Source: Bacteroides sp. (GTDB lineage Bacteria > Bacillota > Clostridia > Lachnospirales > Lachnospiraceae). Taken from it: a stretch of DNA of 64,000 bases. Within the stretch, counting starts at the first letter, position 1, and the number at the start of each line of letters is the position of its first letter. A program made the translations under genes and the position numbers. The stretch covers positions 1 to 64,000 of the forward strand of contig JAMPBO010000002.1 in assembly GCA_023666705.1 (NCBI GenBank), given 5' to 3'. Below the pieces are notes generated by a model that had not been told where the DNA came from, made no database searches, and saw nothing but the letters and a program-made list of their open reading frames with translations. This document shows, one piece after another, positions 1-8,682 of this stretch.

Positions 1-852
1 GAAAAGGAGCACATGCCATCCGAAGTTTTTGCTGGCAGGCAGCAAAAAGGCATGTGCGAGGGTCCTAAGGAATCTGACTGCTACGCAGCCACCTTAGGAC
101 AAATAGCCACCTTAGGACAAGAAACCGGCACATTCGGAAAATACAATGCCATATCCTTCAACGGAAACAAAATCATCACAGGCTCGTCGGGCGGCATGTT
201 CCTGACAGACGAAAAAGAAGCGGCAGACAGGGTAAGGAAATGGTCCACCCAGTCGAGGGAAAATGCACCGTGGTACCAGCATGAGGAAACAGGGTACAAC
301 TACAGGATGAGCAACGTGGTGGCAGGAATCGTCAGGGGGCAGCTGCCATATCTTGACGGACACATAGCAAGGAAAAAAGAAATCTATGAACGGTACCGGA
401 AAGGCTTTTCCGGTCTGCCCGTAACGATGAACCCATACGATGAAAAACGCTCGGAGCCAAACTACTGGCTGAGCTGTCTGCTGATAGATGAAAAAGCCAT
501 GTGCAGGCAGGTAAGGAGCGGGCATGAGGCACTATACATAAGCGGGGCAGGAAAAAGCTGCCCGACGGAAATACTGGAAACCCTGGCAAAATATAACGCA
601 GAGGGACGCCCAATCTGGAAACCGATGCACATGCAGCCAATCTACAGGATGAACGGCTTTGTAACCAGGGAAGGAGACGGACGGGTCGTCATAAGCACGG
701 ACAAAAACGGAACCGTCATGGGAACGGACGGAAAACCGCTGGATGTGGGAAGCGACATATTCAACCGTGGGCTGTGTCTGCCCAGTGACATAAAGATGAC
801 AGAGGAGCAGCAGGACACTGTAATAGAAATGGTAAGGAGCTGTTTTGACTAA
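1..852 (+). CDS. DegT/DnrJ/EryC1-type sugar aminotransferase, 5' end outside the window or replaced by a repeat
   Basis: C-terminal part of a PLP-dependent nucleotide-sugar aminotransferase. The frame is open from base 1. From about residue 38 of the 13-852 reading the sequence is typical of the family: GTFGKYN, then SFNGNKII, whose Lys forms the PLP Schiff base, then the small domain ending RGLCLPS. The roughly 40 residues before this do not look like the family and are encoded by a hairpin repeat (8-100) also found near 48.0 kb. An AAGGAG lies just before the ATG at 13, so a truncated protein could start there, but it would lack most of the PLP domain. Its stop overlaps the next start (TAATG). 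With the sugar transferase behind it and the dehydratase at 26.4 kb it fits amino-sugar synthesis of the bacillosamine type (inference). Activity is doubtful. Confidence 0.75.
   Translation, partial: EKEHMPSEVFAGRQQKGMCEGPKESDCYAATLGQIATLGQETGTFGKYNAISFNGNKIITGSSGGMFLTDEKEAADRVRKWSTQSRENAPWYQHEETGYNYRMSNVVAGIVRGQLPYLDGHIARKKEIYERYRKGFSGLPVTMNPYDEKRSEPNYWLSCLLIDEKAMCRQVRSGHEALYISGAGKSCPTEILETLAKYNAEGRPIWKPMHMQPIYRMNGFVTREGDGRVVISTDKNGTVMGTDGKPLDVGSDIFNRGLCLPSDIKMTEEQQDTVIEMVRSCFD
8..100. repeat. Two adjacent hairpins inside an ORF; second hairpin repeated at 47976-48015
   Basis: Bases 9-57 form a stem GCACATGCC/GGCATGTGC with an inner stem TTTTTGCTG/CAGCAAAAA. Bases 61-100 form a stem GTCCTAAGG/CCTTAGGAC. 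The 40 bases 61-100 match 47976-48015 at 38 of 40 positions. Part of the right arm (GCCACCTTAGGACAA) is repeated at once, ending near 120. The element keeps the reading frame open, like an in-frame palindromic insertion. Its left end is outside the window. Confidence 0.7.
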
Positions 853-1778
853 TGCAGGGGAAAAGAAACAAAATATTCAGGCTGATAGGGACAGTCAGCG
901 GGCTGCTTGCAGCAGGAGGGCTTATAGCGGCAGCCATGGATGTCATGCAGGAGAAAAAAACAAAAGATGTGAGACCGAAAAATCCTGATGGCAGCAGACA
1001 AAAAGGTGCACATGTGAAGCCTGCTAAGATTCGCATTACAGTATCAAAGGCACTTGGTTCGGAAAAAAAAGGAATATATGAAACATATTTCAAACGGTTT
1101 ATCGATGTATTCCTGTCAGGACTGGCACTGATTATCTTAAGTCCCGTATACCTTGTTGTAGCACTGCTTGTCAGGGTGAAGCTTGGAAGTCCTGTCATAT
1201 TCAGGCAGGAACGTCCGGGGAAAAAAGATACAGTCACGGGAGAAGAAAAAATATTCTGCCTGTACAAGTTCCGCAGTATGACGGATGAGAGGGACGAGGC
1301 AGGAAACCTCCTGCCCGATGAGATAAGACTGACGAAGTTTGGCAAATGGCTGAGGAGTACAAGCCTTGATGAACTGCCTGAGCTGGTGAACATCATCAAG
1401 GGCGACATGAGTATTGTGGGACCAAGACCGCAGCTTGTCAGGGATATGGTGTTTATGACAAAGGAGCAAAGAAGAAGGCATCTTGTGAGACCCGGACTAA
1501 CGGGGCTGGCACAGGTGAATGGAAGAAACGCCATCAGTTGGGAAGATAAGCTTAACTGGGATTTGAAGTATATTGAAAAAATCACATTTTTACGTGATGT
1601 CAAAATTATTTTTCGAACGGTACAAACTGCTCTTATAAAAAGGGATGGTATTACAGAAGAAAATATGGCTACAGCAGAGGATTTTGGAGACTATCTTTTG
1701 GAGATAGGAAAAATTAGTAGTAAGGAATATGCGGATAGGCAGAAAATTGCACAAAAATTGCTAATGAAAATCAATTAG
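852..1778 (+). CDS. Phosphoglycosyl transferase (bacterial sugar transferase, WcaJ/PglC type)
   Basis: Monotopic phosphoglycosyl transferase that moves a sugar-1-phosphate from a UDP-sugar to undecaprenyl phosphate and so starts the lipid-linked glycan. Residues 8-30 form one hydrophobic segment, followed by a polar linker to about 75. The catalytic domain begins at YFKRFIDVFLSG with its membrane re-entrant helix. It contains the YKFRSM and LDELPEL motifs (catalytic Asp-Glu region), SIVGPRP, RPGLTGLAQVNGR and the KLNWDLKYI end. The N-terminal extension is longer than in PglC but the start overlaps the upstream stop and has an AAGGAG, so I keep it. The donor sugar cannot be read; a 4-amino-4,6-dideoxy sugar made by the neighbouring aminotransferase is the likely guess. 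Confidence 0.9.
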   Translation: MQGKRNKIFRLIGTVSGLLAAGGLIAAAMDVMQEKKTKDVRPKNPDGSRQKGAHVKPAKIRITVSKALGSEKKGIYETYFKRFIDVFLSGLALIILSPVYLVVALLVRVKLGSPVIFRQERPGKKDTVTGEEKIFCLYKFRSMTDERDEAGNLLPDEIRLTKFGKWLRSTSLDELPELVNIIKGDMSIVGPRPQLVRDMVFMTKEQRRRHLVRPGLTGLAQVNGRNAISWEDKLNWDLKYIEKITFLRDVKIIFRTVQTALIKRDGITEENMATAEDFGDYLLEIGKISSKEYADRQKIAQKLLMKIN

Positions 1779-1805
1779 ATTTTAAATTAGTGAAAGGATT
1801 AAAAA

Positions 1806-2627
1806 ATGGAAAAGTACAGTGTTTTAATGTCTTTATATATGAAAGAAAAACCAGAATACTTAAAGGAATCTGTTTTAAGCATGGTGGTTCAAACATATAA
1901 ACCTGATGAGATTGTGATTGTCAAAGATGGTCCACTTACAACAGAATTAGAGACTGTTCTTACCGAAATTGATGAGGAATATCCAAATCTATTACATATT
2001 GTTGGTTATAAAACAAACCGTGGGTTGGGTTTTGCTTTAAACTATGGTTTGAAATTTTGTAAAAATGAGCTTGTTGCAAGAATGGATACAGATGACATAT
2101 CAATGCCAGATAGGTGTGAAAAACAGATTAAGTATATAAAAAAACATGCAAAAACAGATATTGTTGGTGGAGATATTGCAGAATTTATTGAAGACATAAA
2201 TAGTCCAATTGCGAAGCGTTTAGTTCCTATCACAAATACAAAGATAAAAAAATATATGAAAACAAGGTGTCCGTTCAATCATGTTACAGTTATGTTTAAA
2301 AAGTCGGCGGTTATAAAAGCAGGGGGATATCGTGACTGTTTTTGGAATGAGGATTATTATCTTTGGATTAGAATGTACGAATGCGGATGTAGATTTGGTA
2401 ATATTGGAAATATATTGGTTAATGTACGAGTGGGAGAAGATATGTACAGACGAAGGGGTGGGTGGAAATATTTTAAAAGCGAAATGATGTTGCAGCATTA
2501 TATGCTGCAAAGAAAAATTATTGACATTGGAACATTTCTATTGAACAGCACAAAAAGATTTATTGTACAGGTTATATTGCCTACCAAGATACGTGGGTGG
2601 TTTTTTAGGATGTTTGCTAGAAATTAA
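1806..2627 (+). CDS. Glycosyltransferase family 2
   Basis: 273-residue GT-A glycosyltransferase. The N-terminus YSVLMSLYMKEKPEYL and VVQTYKPDEIVIVKDG are the nucleotide-binding half. MDTDDIS (about residue 93) supplies the metal-binding DxD. NEDYYLWIRM near residue 180 carries the ED pair typical of the catalytic-base region. It lacks membrane helices and resembles AmsE-type GTs that extend a repeat unit on the cytoplasmic face. Ribosome binding site AAAGGA is 8 bases before the ATG. From about 1600 the DNA becomes more AT-rich than the first two genes. The sugar is unknown. Confidence 0.88.
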   Translation: MEKYSVLMSLYMKEKPEYLKESVLSMVVQTYKPDEIVIVKDGPLTTELETVLTEIDEEYPNLLHIVGYKTNRGLGFALNYGLKFCKNELVARMDTDDISMPDRCEKQIKYIKKHAKTDIVGGDIAEFIEDINSPIAKRLVPITNTKIKKYMKTRCPFNHVTVMFKKSAVIKAGGYRDCFWNEDYYLWIRMYECGCRFGNIGNILVNVRVGEDMYRRRGGWKYFKSEMMLQHYMLQRKIIDIGTFLLNSTKRFIVQVILPTKIRGWFFRMFARN

Positions 2628-2727
2628 TTGTGTATTTTTGATTAAATAACTTTTTAAAGATGCTGTTATAGTGATAGTTGAATGAATCCTTAAAGTATAC
2701 AGAACTACTGTTTAGGAGTACAAATAA

Positions 2728-3834
2728 ATGAATATTTTATATATATCCAGATTAAATGGAGCACAATGGTCAGGTCCATCATATAGTGTTCCTGCTCAAA
2801 TTAAAGCACAAAGTGAAATTGATAATGTATATTGGCTAAATTTAGGTACTGAAGGGAATGAAGAGTGGGAACAATTTCCATTTTATCATAATGAAAAAGA
2901 AATAAAATTTAAAAGTATTAGCAATCTTTGTCCCCCCTTTGATTGTCCGGATATAGTTGTTATAGAGCAATTTTACGGTTTTGCAAAGGATTCATTTTTT
3001 AAGGAACTGAGAACAAGAAGAATACCATATGTAATCGTTCCAAGGGGTGAGTTCACGAATGCTGCACAAAAACAAAAAAAATTAAAAAAACAATTAGCTA
3101 ATGTTATATATTTAAATAATTATATAAAAAATGCAGTAGCTATCCAATACTTGACAAATAGAGAAAAAGAAGAATCTGGCAGATATAAAAATGTTGCAGC
3201 TATTGTTATACCTAATGGAACATATGGTAAAAAAGAAAATAAAGAAAAATACAATAATGATGGGGTGAAATTTACATATATCGGACGTATAGATGTGTAT
3301 CATAAAGGCTTAGATTTGCTTATAGAAGCATGTACAGCCATTAAAGGTTATTTAGATGTAAATAAAGTTAGAATAAGCATATATGGTCCAGATAGAGATG
3401 GGAACTTGAATAAATTAAAGGATAGGGTTAATGATAATGGACTTAATCACATTATTTATTTTTATGATGCGGTTGTTGGTGAAGCGAAAAAAAAGATTTT
3501 ACTGGAAACTGACATTTTTTTAATGACTTCCAGATTTGAAGGGTTACCTATGGCATTGATTGAAGCTATGTCATATGGAGTGCCTTGTGCAGTGACAACA
3601 GGAACGAACATGAAAGATGAGATAATAAAAAATGATGCAGGGTGGGGGTGTGATGGAACGGTGGACGGAATTAAAAATATGCTGATGATGGCTGTGTCAC
3701 ACAGTAAAGATATTGATAAAAAGGGTATTAATGCACGTGATATGTCTATGCAGTATACATGGAATAATATTGCAAAATTAAGTCATTATGAATATGAATC
3801 AATGCTTAAAATGGTTTTGAATAATAAAGGCTAA
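2728..3834 (+). CDS. Glycosyltransferase family 4 (GT-B fold)
   Basis: 368 residues. The N-terminus MNILYISRLNGAQWSGPSYS is the acceptor half. FTYIGRIDVYHKGLDLLIEA begins the donor half, and SRFEGLPMALIEAMSYGVPC is the GT4 signature with the EX7E-type glutamates that bind the nucleotide-sugar diphosphate. It is cytoplasmic or membrane-associated and probably adds one sugar to the repeat unit. AGGAG lies 10 bases before the ATG. A gap of about 100 bp separates it from the previous gene, with no clear terminator. Donor and acceptor cannot be read from sequence. Confidence 0.88.
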   Translation: MNILYISRLNGAQWSGPSYSVPAQIKAQSEIDNVYWLNLGTEGNEEWEQFPFYHNEKEIKFKSISNLCPPFDCPDIVVIEQFYGFAKDSFFKELRTRRIPYVIVPRGEFTNAAQKQKKLKKQLANVIYLNNYIKNAVAIQYLTNREKEESGRYKNVAAIVIPNGTYGKKENKEKYNNDGVKFTYIGRIDVYHKGLDLLIEACTAIKGYLDVNKVRISIYGPDRDGNLNKLKDRVNDNGLNHIIYFYDAVVGEAKKKILLETDIFLMTSRFEGLPMALIEAMSYGVPCAVTTGTNMKDEIIKNDAGWGCDGTVDGIKNMLMMAVSHSKDIDKKGINARDMSMQYTWNNIAKLSHYEYESMLKMVLNNKG

Positions 3835-3925
3835 ATAAAAACTTAAAATTGAGCGTATGCCATATAGATTTTGAAGAAAGAGAATTGGGAGAGGAATCAT
3901 CCCAGACTTTAGGGATTCAATAGAT

Positions 3926-5101
3926 ATGATTACAGTATATATTATAACATTAATTATGCTTGTTTTGTTTAATTTCATTGCAAGTATGTATAAAATAAAA
4001 AATAAAACTACACTTTGGATTTTAGATTATATTTCTATAATTATTTTAGTGTTGATAATGGCTCATTCTAATTATTCTGATTTGATGGCATATGAGAGAC
4101 ATTATTCTTTTTCAAAGGCAAATATGTTATCTTCAAGATTTGAATATGGCTTTAATTTATACATGGTAATTTGTAAATTTATATTTAATTTATCTTTTTA
4201 TCAGTTTAAATTATTAACATTTACGGTGTGTATTTTGCTTATTTATATATCATACAAGAAATTCACATATAATTTTTCGTATTTTATAATGATGTTTATG
4301 TTATATGAAATTTTCTTTGATGGTGTTCAAATGAGAAATTTCATCGCAATTAGTTTAATTATATTTGGTTTACCATACCTTTTTACACGAACAGTAAAAG
4401 GAACCATTGTATATATTGTAACTGTTTTTAGTGCCTTTTTTTTCCATTCATCCTCAGTAGCTTTTATAGTTTTTCTTGTGGTTTTGATTGATTTTAAAAA
4501 ATTATTAAATAATAGGATGGTAAGATTTATTTTAGCGGGTTTGGTAGTAGCATCTGTATTTATAGTTATACATATGGCGAGAACCGACCAACTGACAAGA
4601 TTACTTAGTAATTTTTCTTCTCGATTTATAAGTTTAGATGTAAGTGATAGAATATTATCGCATTCAACTGCTACGTTAGGTACGTCGCAAATTTATTTGA
4701 CGGGTTTGATGTTTTTGTATTGTTTTTGGACAATGTATTTAGTAAAAAGAAACGAAAATACAAAAATTGTTAATGAGTATAATACGCTTAATATCAAAAA
4801 GTTTACTATTATGAAAGAAAAGTTTATTATTGACAAAGCAATATTAAAGTATTTTGTTTATATAAACTTATTTTCATTGTTTTTTACAGCAATGTGTTTT
4901 TTATCAACAACATTTTACAGATTATTAAGAGACACATGCTTGATTGATGTTTTTTTATGGGGAATACTAATTAATAATAGCAAGAAGCGAAAAGGCATAA
5001 TAATTTATATTGTTGGAATAGTTCTTGTCATATGTTGGGTTTATTATGATTTAATTGTACCAGATAGATTTTTAGAACATATTGGCGGTTTTTTGGAATA
5101 A
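3926..5101 (+). CDS. EpsG/Wzy-like polysaccharide polymerase
   Basis: 391-residue multi-spanning membrane protein with about ten hydrophobic segments. MRNFIAISLIIFG and the preceding ILLIYISYKKFT are typical of the EpsG family, which joins repeat units outside the membrane in Wzx/Wzy-type pathways. Polymerases are poorly conserved, so the call rests on topology, the MRNFIA motif, and position in a cluster that also has a flippase and an initiating transferase. The ribosome binding site is weak. It could also be an O-antigen-ligase-like protein, but no other polymerase candidate is present. Confidence 0.78.
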   Translation: MITVYIITLIMLVLFNFIASMYKIKNKTTLWILDYISIIILVLIMAHSNYSDLMAYERHYSFSKANMLSSRFEYGFNLYMVICKFIFNLSFYQFKLLTFTVCILLIYISYKKFTYNFSYFIMMFMLYEIFFDGVQMRNFIAISLIIFGLPYLFTRTVKGTIVYIVTVFSAFFFHSSSVAFIVFLVVLIDFKKLLNNRMVRFILAGLVVASVFIVIHMARTDQLTRLLSNFSSRFISLDVSDRILSHSTATLGTSQIYLTGLMFLYCFWTMYLVKRNENTKIVNEYNTLNIKKFTIMKEKFIIDKAILKYFVYINLFSLFFTAMCFLSTTFYRLLRDTCLIDVFLWGILINNSKKRKGIIIYIVGIVLVICWVYYDLIVPDRFLEHIGGFLE

Positions 5102-5116
5102 TTGGAGTTGTAGAAT

Positions 5117-5683
5117 ATGAAATATAGAAGATTAATAGCACTATTAAGAGGGGTGTTCCGCTTTCGTATACATAAAAATATTGAATTAAATGCATGGAAG
5201 ATATTTCTAGACAGATTTTTCACGTTGGAGCTAGCTAAGGGTTCAAAACTGATTTTTCAAGGAAAAGTTAATATTTCTAAAAATTGCAGAATTTGTGTAA
5301 GGGACGGAGCAACACTGAAGATAGGTGCTGGGATATTTATGAATGATGGATGCCAAATCATATGTAGGGATAAAATCAGTATTGGAAATAATGTTCAGTT
5401 TGGACAAAATGTATTAATTTTTGATCATGATCATGATTATAAGGCGGAAGGTGGAGTTGCTGAGGGGAAATTTAAATGTGGTGAGATAGAAATAGGAAAC
5501 AATGTATGGATAGGTGCAAACTCTGTTATTTTAAGAAATACAAAGATTGGTGATAATTGTGTAATTGCGGCTGGCTCTGTTATAAAGGGAAGTTATGGTG
5601 ATAATGTTTTGATTGTACAAAAAAGAGATGAACGTGTTTGTTTAATAGAAACTGAGGGTAAAGTGCATGATAGTTATATTTAA
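5117..5683 (+). CDS. Hexapeptide-repeat acyltransferase
   Basis: 188-residue left-handed beta-helix acyltransferase. Hexapeptide turns run from about residue 60 (VNISKNCRICVRDGATLKIG) to IAAGSVIKG. The loop DHDHDY contains the His expected to act as base for acetyl-CoA-dependent O- or N-acetylation. It most likely acetylates a sugar of the repeat unit. The end overlaps the next gene by 17 bp, so the two are probably translationally coupled. Its C-terminal 25 residues are not part of the helix. The substrate is unknown. Confidence 0.85.
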   Translation: MKYRRLIALLRGVFRFRIHKNIELNAWKIFLDRFFTLELAKGSKLIFQGKVNISKNCRICVRDGATLKIGAGIFMNDGCQIICRDKISIGNNVQFGQNVLIFDHDHDYKAEGGVAEGKFKCGEIEIGNNVWIGANSVILRNTKIGDNCVIAAGSVIKGSYGDNVLIVQKRDERVCLIETEGKVHDSYI

Positions 5684-6626
5684 AAATGATGCAGAGTATT
5701 TTGATTATATGGTAGATTGTGATGGCATGCTATGTAATAAGGACATGAATAATAATTTTTTACAAAAGATTTGTAATGTTCATAGAAGTGTGAAATTAAA
5801 TAAAGTCTTTAATATGCCATTTAAGAGTATATGGTACAAATATTATTTAGATTACGAAAAAATTGATACAAAAGGGAATCATTTGTTTGTTTTTTTTGAA
5901 GGAAATCAGCTGGCATATGATGCACAATATATAAATTTTTTAAGAAAAAAATATATAAATTCCAAATTTGTTTTTAGGTATACAAATATAACATGCTATT
6001 TGAATGAAGCTACACAAGACTATGTTGATAAAGTGTTCGATTTGGTTATAACAATGGATAAAAGAGAAAGTACTGAGAAGAAGCGGATGTATTTCCATAA
6101 TACCTATAACATGAAAATAGCGGATTCCACGAAAAAAACAATAAAATATGATTTGTTTTTTGTTGGAAGAGATAAGGGAAGACATGATATTCTAATCCAG
6201 ATATGTGAACAATTGTCAAAAGATGGAGTAAAATGTAAGTTTTTAATTAGTGGTGTTGCAGAAAAAAAAAGGAAAAAAGATGTAGAAGGTATACAATACA
6301 TAAATTTAATTGAATATGACGAAGTTGTTAATTACATTAAAGAATCCAGATGCATTTTAGAAATTTTACAAAATAACCAATTTGGAAGTAGTTTGAGACC
6401 GATGGAAGCTATAGCCTATGGATGTAAATTAGTAACAAATGACAAAGGGTTAAAAGATAATGAATATTATGATGAAAATAATATGTTGATTATTGATGAT
6501 TATGCTCATATGGATGCAGATTTTATAAGAACACCCAAACAAAAAGAATATAAAGATAAAAATATTATTGCTTCCGATAAACTTTTTGACACTATAATCC
6601 AGTACTTTGCATCGGATAATGAGTGA
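5667..6626 (+). CDS. Putative GT-B glycosyltransferase (CgeB/Glyco_trans_1_2-like)
   Basis: 319 residues, soluble. YDLFFVGRDKGRHDILIQICEQL (about 155-178) and RCILEILQNNQFGSSLRPMEAIAYGCKLVTND (about 225-257) resemble the nucleotide-sugar half of GT-B enzymes, with SLRPMEAIAYGC in the place of the GT4 EGxP...EAM signature. The N-terminal half is not recognisable. It overlaps the acyltransferase by 17 bp and sits before the flippase. Many capsule clusters carry such weakly conserved GTs that add or decorate a branch sugar. The assignment is by the C-terminal motif and context only. Confidence 0.7.
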   Translation: MIVIFKNDAEYFDYMVDCDGMLCNKDMNNNFLQKICNVHRSVKLNKVFNMPFKSIWYKYYLDYEKIDTKGNHLFVFFEGNQLAYDAQYINFLRKKYINSKFVFRYTNITCYLNEATQDYVDKVFDLVITMDKRESTEKKRMYFHNTYNMKIADSTKKTIKYDLFFVGRDKGRHDILIQICEQLSKDGVKCKFLISGVAEKKRKKDVEGIQYINLIEYDEVVNYIKESRCILEILQNNQFGSSLRPMEAIAYGCKLVTNDKGLKDNEYYDENNMLIIDDYAHMDADFIRTPKQKEYKDKNIIASDKLFDTIIQYFASDNE

Positions 6627-6653
6627 TGTTTGGTGGCAGTGGGGAAAGTATAA

Positions 6654-8081
6654 ATGGAAAAAAAAAATATTAGTGCACCTGTGAAAGCGTCTATTTGGTT
6701 TGCAGTATGCAATATAGTGAGAAAATTAATTGTATATATATCAATGCCATTATTTACAAGAATTATGGATACGGAACAGTATGGAATATATACGATGTAT
6801 TGTTCATGGAGTGAAATAATTTTTTTATTTACAACTTTGAGTATTTCAACGAATGTATATAATAAATGTGTTATCAAATATAAAGAAAAAATATGGGAGT
6901 TTACATCCAGTATATTAGTGCTGACAACTTTAATCTCTGTATTTGTTTGTGGATTGATTTATAATAATTTTTCTTTTATCAGCAATATGATACAAATACC
7001 GAAGGAAGTTGTTTTGTTTATTTTAGTAGATTCCGTTTTTATGCCTGCATTTAATTATTGGGCAATTACACAAAGATATGAGTATAAATATAAGGGAATA
7101 GTTGCCTTGTCTATGTTTCAGACAATTTTGAACCCTATAGTAGGTGTCATATTGGTTTTAAATTTAAATGGGTCAGGGGCTGCAAGATGTTTATCAATTG
7201 TAATTGCCAACTGTATCGTTAATATTCCTGTGTATGTCTGGATATTAATTAAAGGGAAATGTGCAATCAATTTTAAGTATTGGAAATATGCATTATATAG
7301 TACAATACCCCTCTTACCACATTATTTATCGCAAATTCTTTTGAATCAAATGGATAGAATTATGGTGGGAAATATATGTGGAAGCAGTTATGCGGCAATT
7401 TATGGAGTAGCATATTCGGTTTCTATTGCATCATTAATTGTTAATAGGGCAATAAATGACACTTATGCACCTTGGCTATATCAAAGAATTGAGGAGGGAA
7501 AGTTGGAGCGTGTACCCAAAATAACAAATGGATTAGTGTTATTGATTGCTGTTATGGATTATATAGTAATTTTAATTGGACCAGAAATAATATCGATTTT
7601 GGGCTCCAAAGAATATAAAGTTGCAATTTGGATTATTCCACCGGTAGCAATAAGTGGGTTTCTGTTATTTATATATTCATTATTTTGTAATGTGGAGTTT
7701 TATTTCGAGGTACAGAAATATATGACTGTGGTATCAGTTGTAATAGCACTGATAAATTATATTACAAACAAAATATTTATATTACAATATGGATTCATAG
7801 CTGCCGGTTATACAACATTATTATGCTATGTTCTTTTTGCACTTTTCCATTTTATAATAATGAAAAGAACACTTAGAAAACAAAATATGGAAAGTGTTTA
7901 TGATGAGAAAATTATTATAATGATAACAGTTACTTTATTAATAGTAGGGATGGTAACAAGTGTATTATATATTTATACATATGTAAGATATACACTTATG
8001 ATTTTTTTGCTGTTTATTACTTGTATTAAATATAAAGATATTTTAGATTTTGTAAAAAAAATAGTGAGGAAGGAGCTATAA
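6654..8081 (+). CDS. Wzx-type oligosaccharide flippase
   Basis: 475-residue polytopic protein of the MOP/MATE-like polysaccharide transport group, about 12-14 hydrophobic segments. The opening KASIWFAVCNIVRKLIVYIS followed by MPLFTRIMDTEQYGIY is the family's characteristic N-terminus (FTR-x3-xEQYG). It should flip undecaprenyl-diphosphate-linked repeat units to the outer face for the polymerase upstream. A GGGGAAAG precedes the ATG at 6654. Start chosen from the family N-terminus and this site. Confidence 0.9.
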   Translation: MEKKNISAPVKASIWFAVCNIVRKLIVYISMPLFTRIMDTEQYGIYTMYCSWSEIIFLFTTLSISTNVYNKCVIKYKEKIWEFTSSILVLTTLISVFVCGLIYNNFSFISNMIQIPKEVVLFILVDSVFMPAFNYWAITQRYEYKYKGIVALSMFQTILNPIVGVILVLNLNGSGAARCLSIVIANCIVNIPVYVWILIKGKCAINFKYWKYALYSTIPLLPHYLSQILLNQMDRIMVGNICGSSYAAIYGVAYSVSIASLIVNRAINDTYAPWLYQRIEEGKLERVPKITNGLVLLIAVMDYIVILIGPEIISILGSKEYKVAIWIIPPVAISGFLLFIYSLFCNVEFYFEVQKYMTVVSVVIALINYITNKIFILQYGFIAAGYTTLLCYVLFALFHFIIMKRTLRKQNMESVYDEKIIIMITVTLLIVGMVTSVLYIYTYVRYTLMIFLLFITCIKYKDILDFVKKIVRKEL

Positions 8082-8089
8082 ATAATTTT

Positions 8090-8659
8090 ATGTTTGTCAC
8101 AAGAATAAAAAAATATTTATTTAGAATGCAATTAAGATTATGTGGAACTAATCATGAGAAAAAGAATAAATATTTAAGAAAGATTTTTTGGCATATCGGA
8201 GATAACACCGCAATATGCACTGATCATTATGGTGCAGAACCATATTTAGTGTGGATTGGTGATAATGTAATAGTAGCAACAGGTGTAATGTTTATCAACC
8301 ATGACGCAAGTTGTTGGAATATGTATCGTTATTCGAATATTAAATATTCCAAAAAAGATGAAAAAATAGGTCCAATCATTTTAAAAGACAATTGTTTTAT
8401 TGGGGCTAATGCAATTTTGCTTCCTAATTCGGTTGTAGGAAAAAATTCGATAGTTGGGGCAGGTGCGGTTGTGAATAAGGAAATTCCTGATAATGAAGTC
8501 TGGGGAGGAGTACCTGCGAAATTTATTATGACAACAGATGAATATGCTAATAAAATGAAGAAATATTTCCAGAAAATGAAAAATATAACAATGGGAGATA
8601 TTGATGTAAAAAAAGCAAGACAGGAATATTTTAAAATTATGATAAAAAATGAGGATTGA
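8090..8659 (+). CDS. Hexapeptide-repeat acyltransferase (maltose/colanic acid acetyltransferase-like)
   Basis: 189 residues, left-handed beta-helix O-acyltransferase. GDNVIVATGVMFINHDASCWN contains the catalytic-type His, and ILKDNCFIGANAILLPNSVVGKNSIVGAGAVVNKEIPDN covers several hexapeptide turns, ending WGGVPAKFI as in WcaF/NodL relatives. The short spacing from the flippase and the AAGGAG indicate the same transcript. It is a second soluble acyltransferase, so at least two positions of the glycan may be acetylated. Substrate unknown. Confidence 0.87.
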   Translation: MFVTRIKKYLFRMQLRLCGTNHEKKNKYLRKIFWHIGDNTAICTDHYGAEPYLVWIGDNVIVATGVMFINHDASCWNMYRYSNIKYSKKDEKIGPIILKDNCFIGANAILLPNSVVGKNSIVGAGAVVNKEIPDNEVWGGVPAKFIMTTDEYANKMKKYFQKMKNITMGDIDVKKARQEYFKIMIKNED

Positions 8660-8682
8660 ATACATAAAAAGGAAAAGACATA

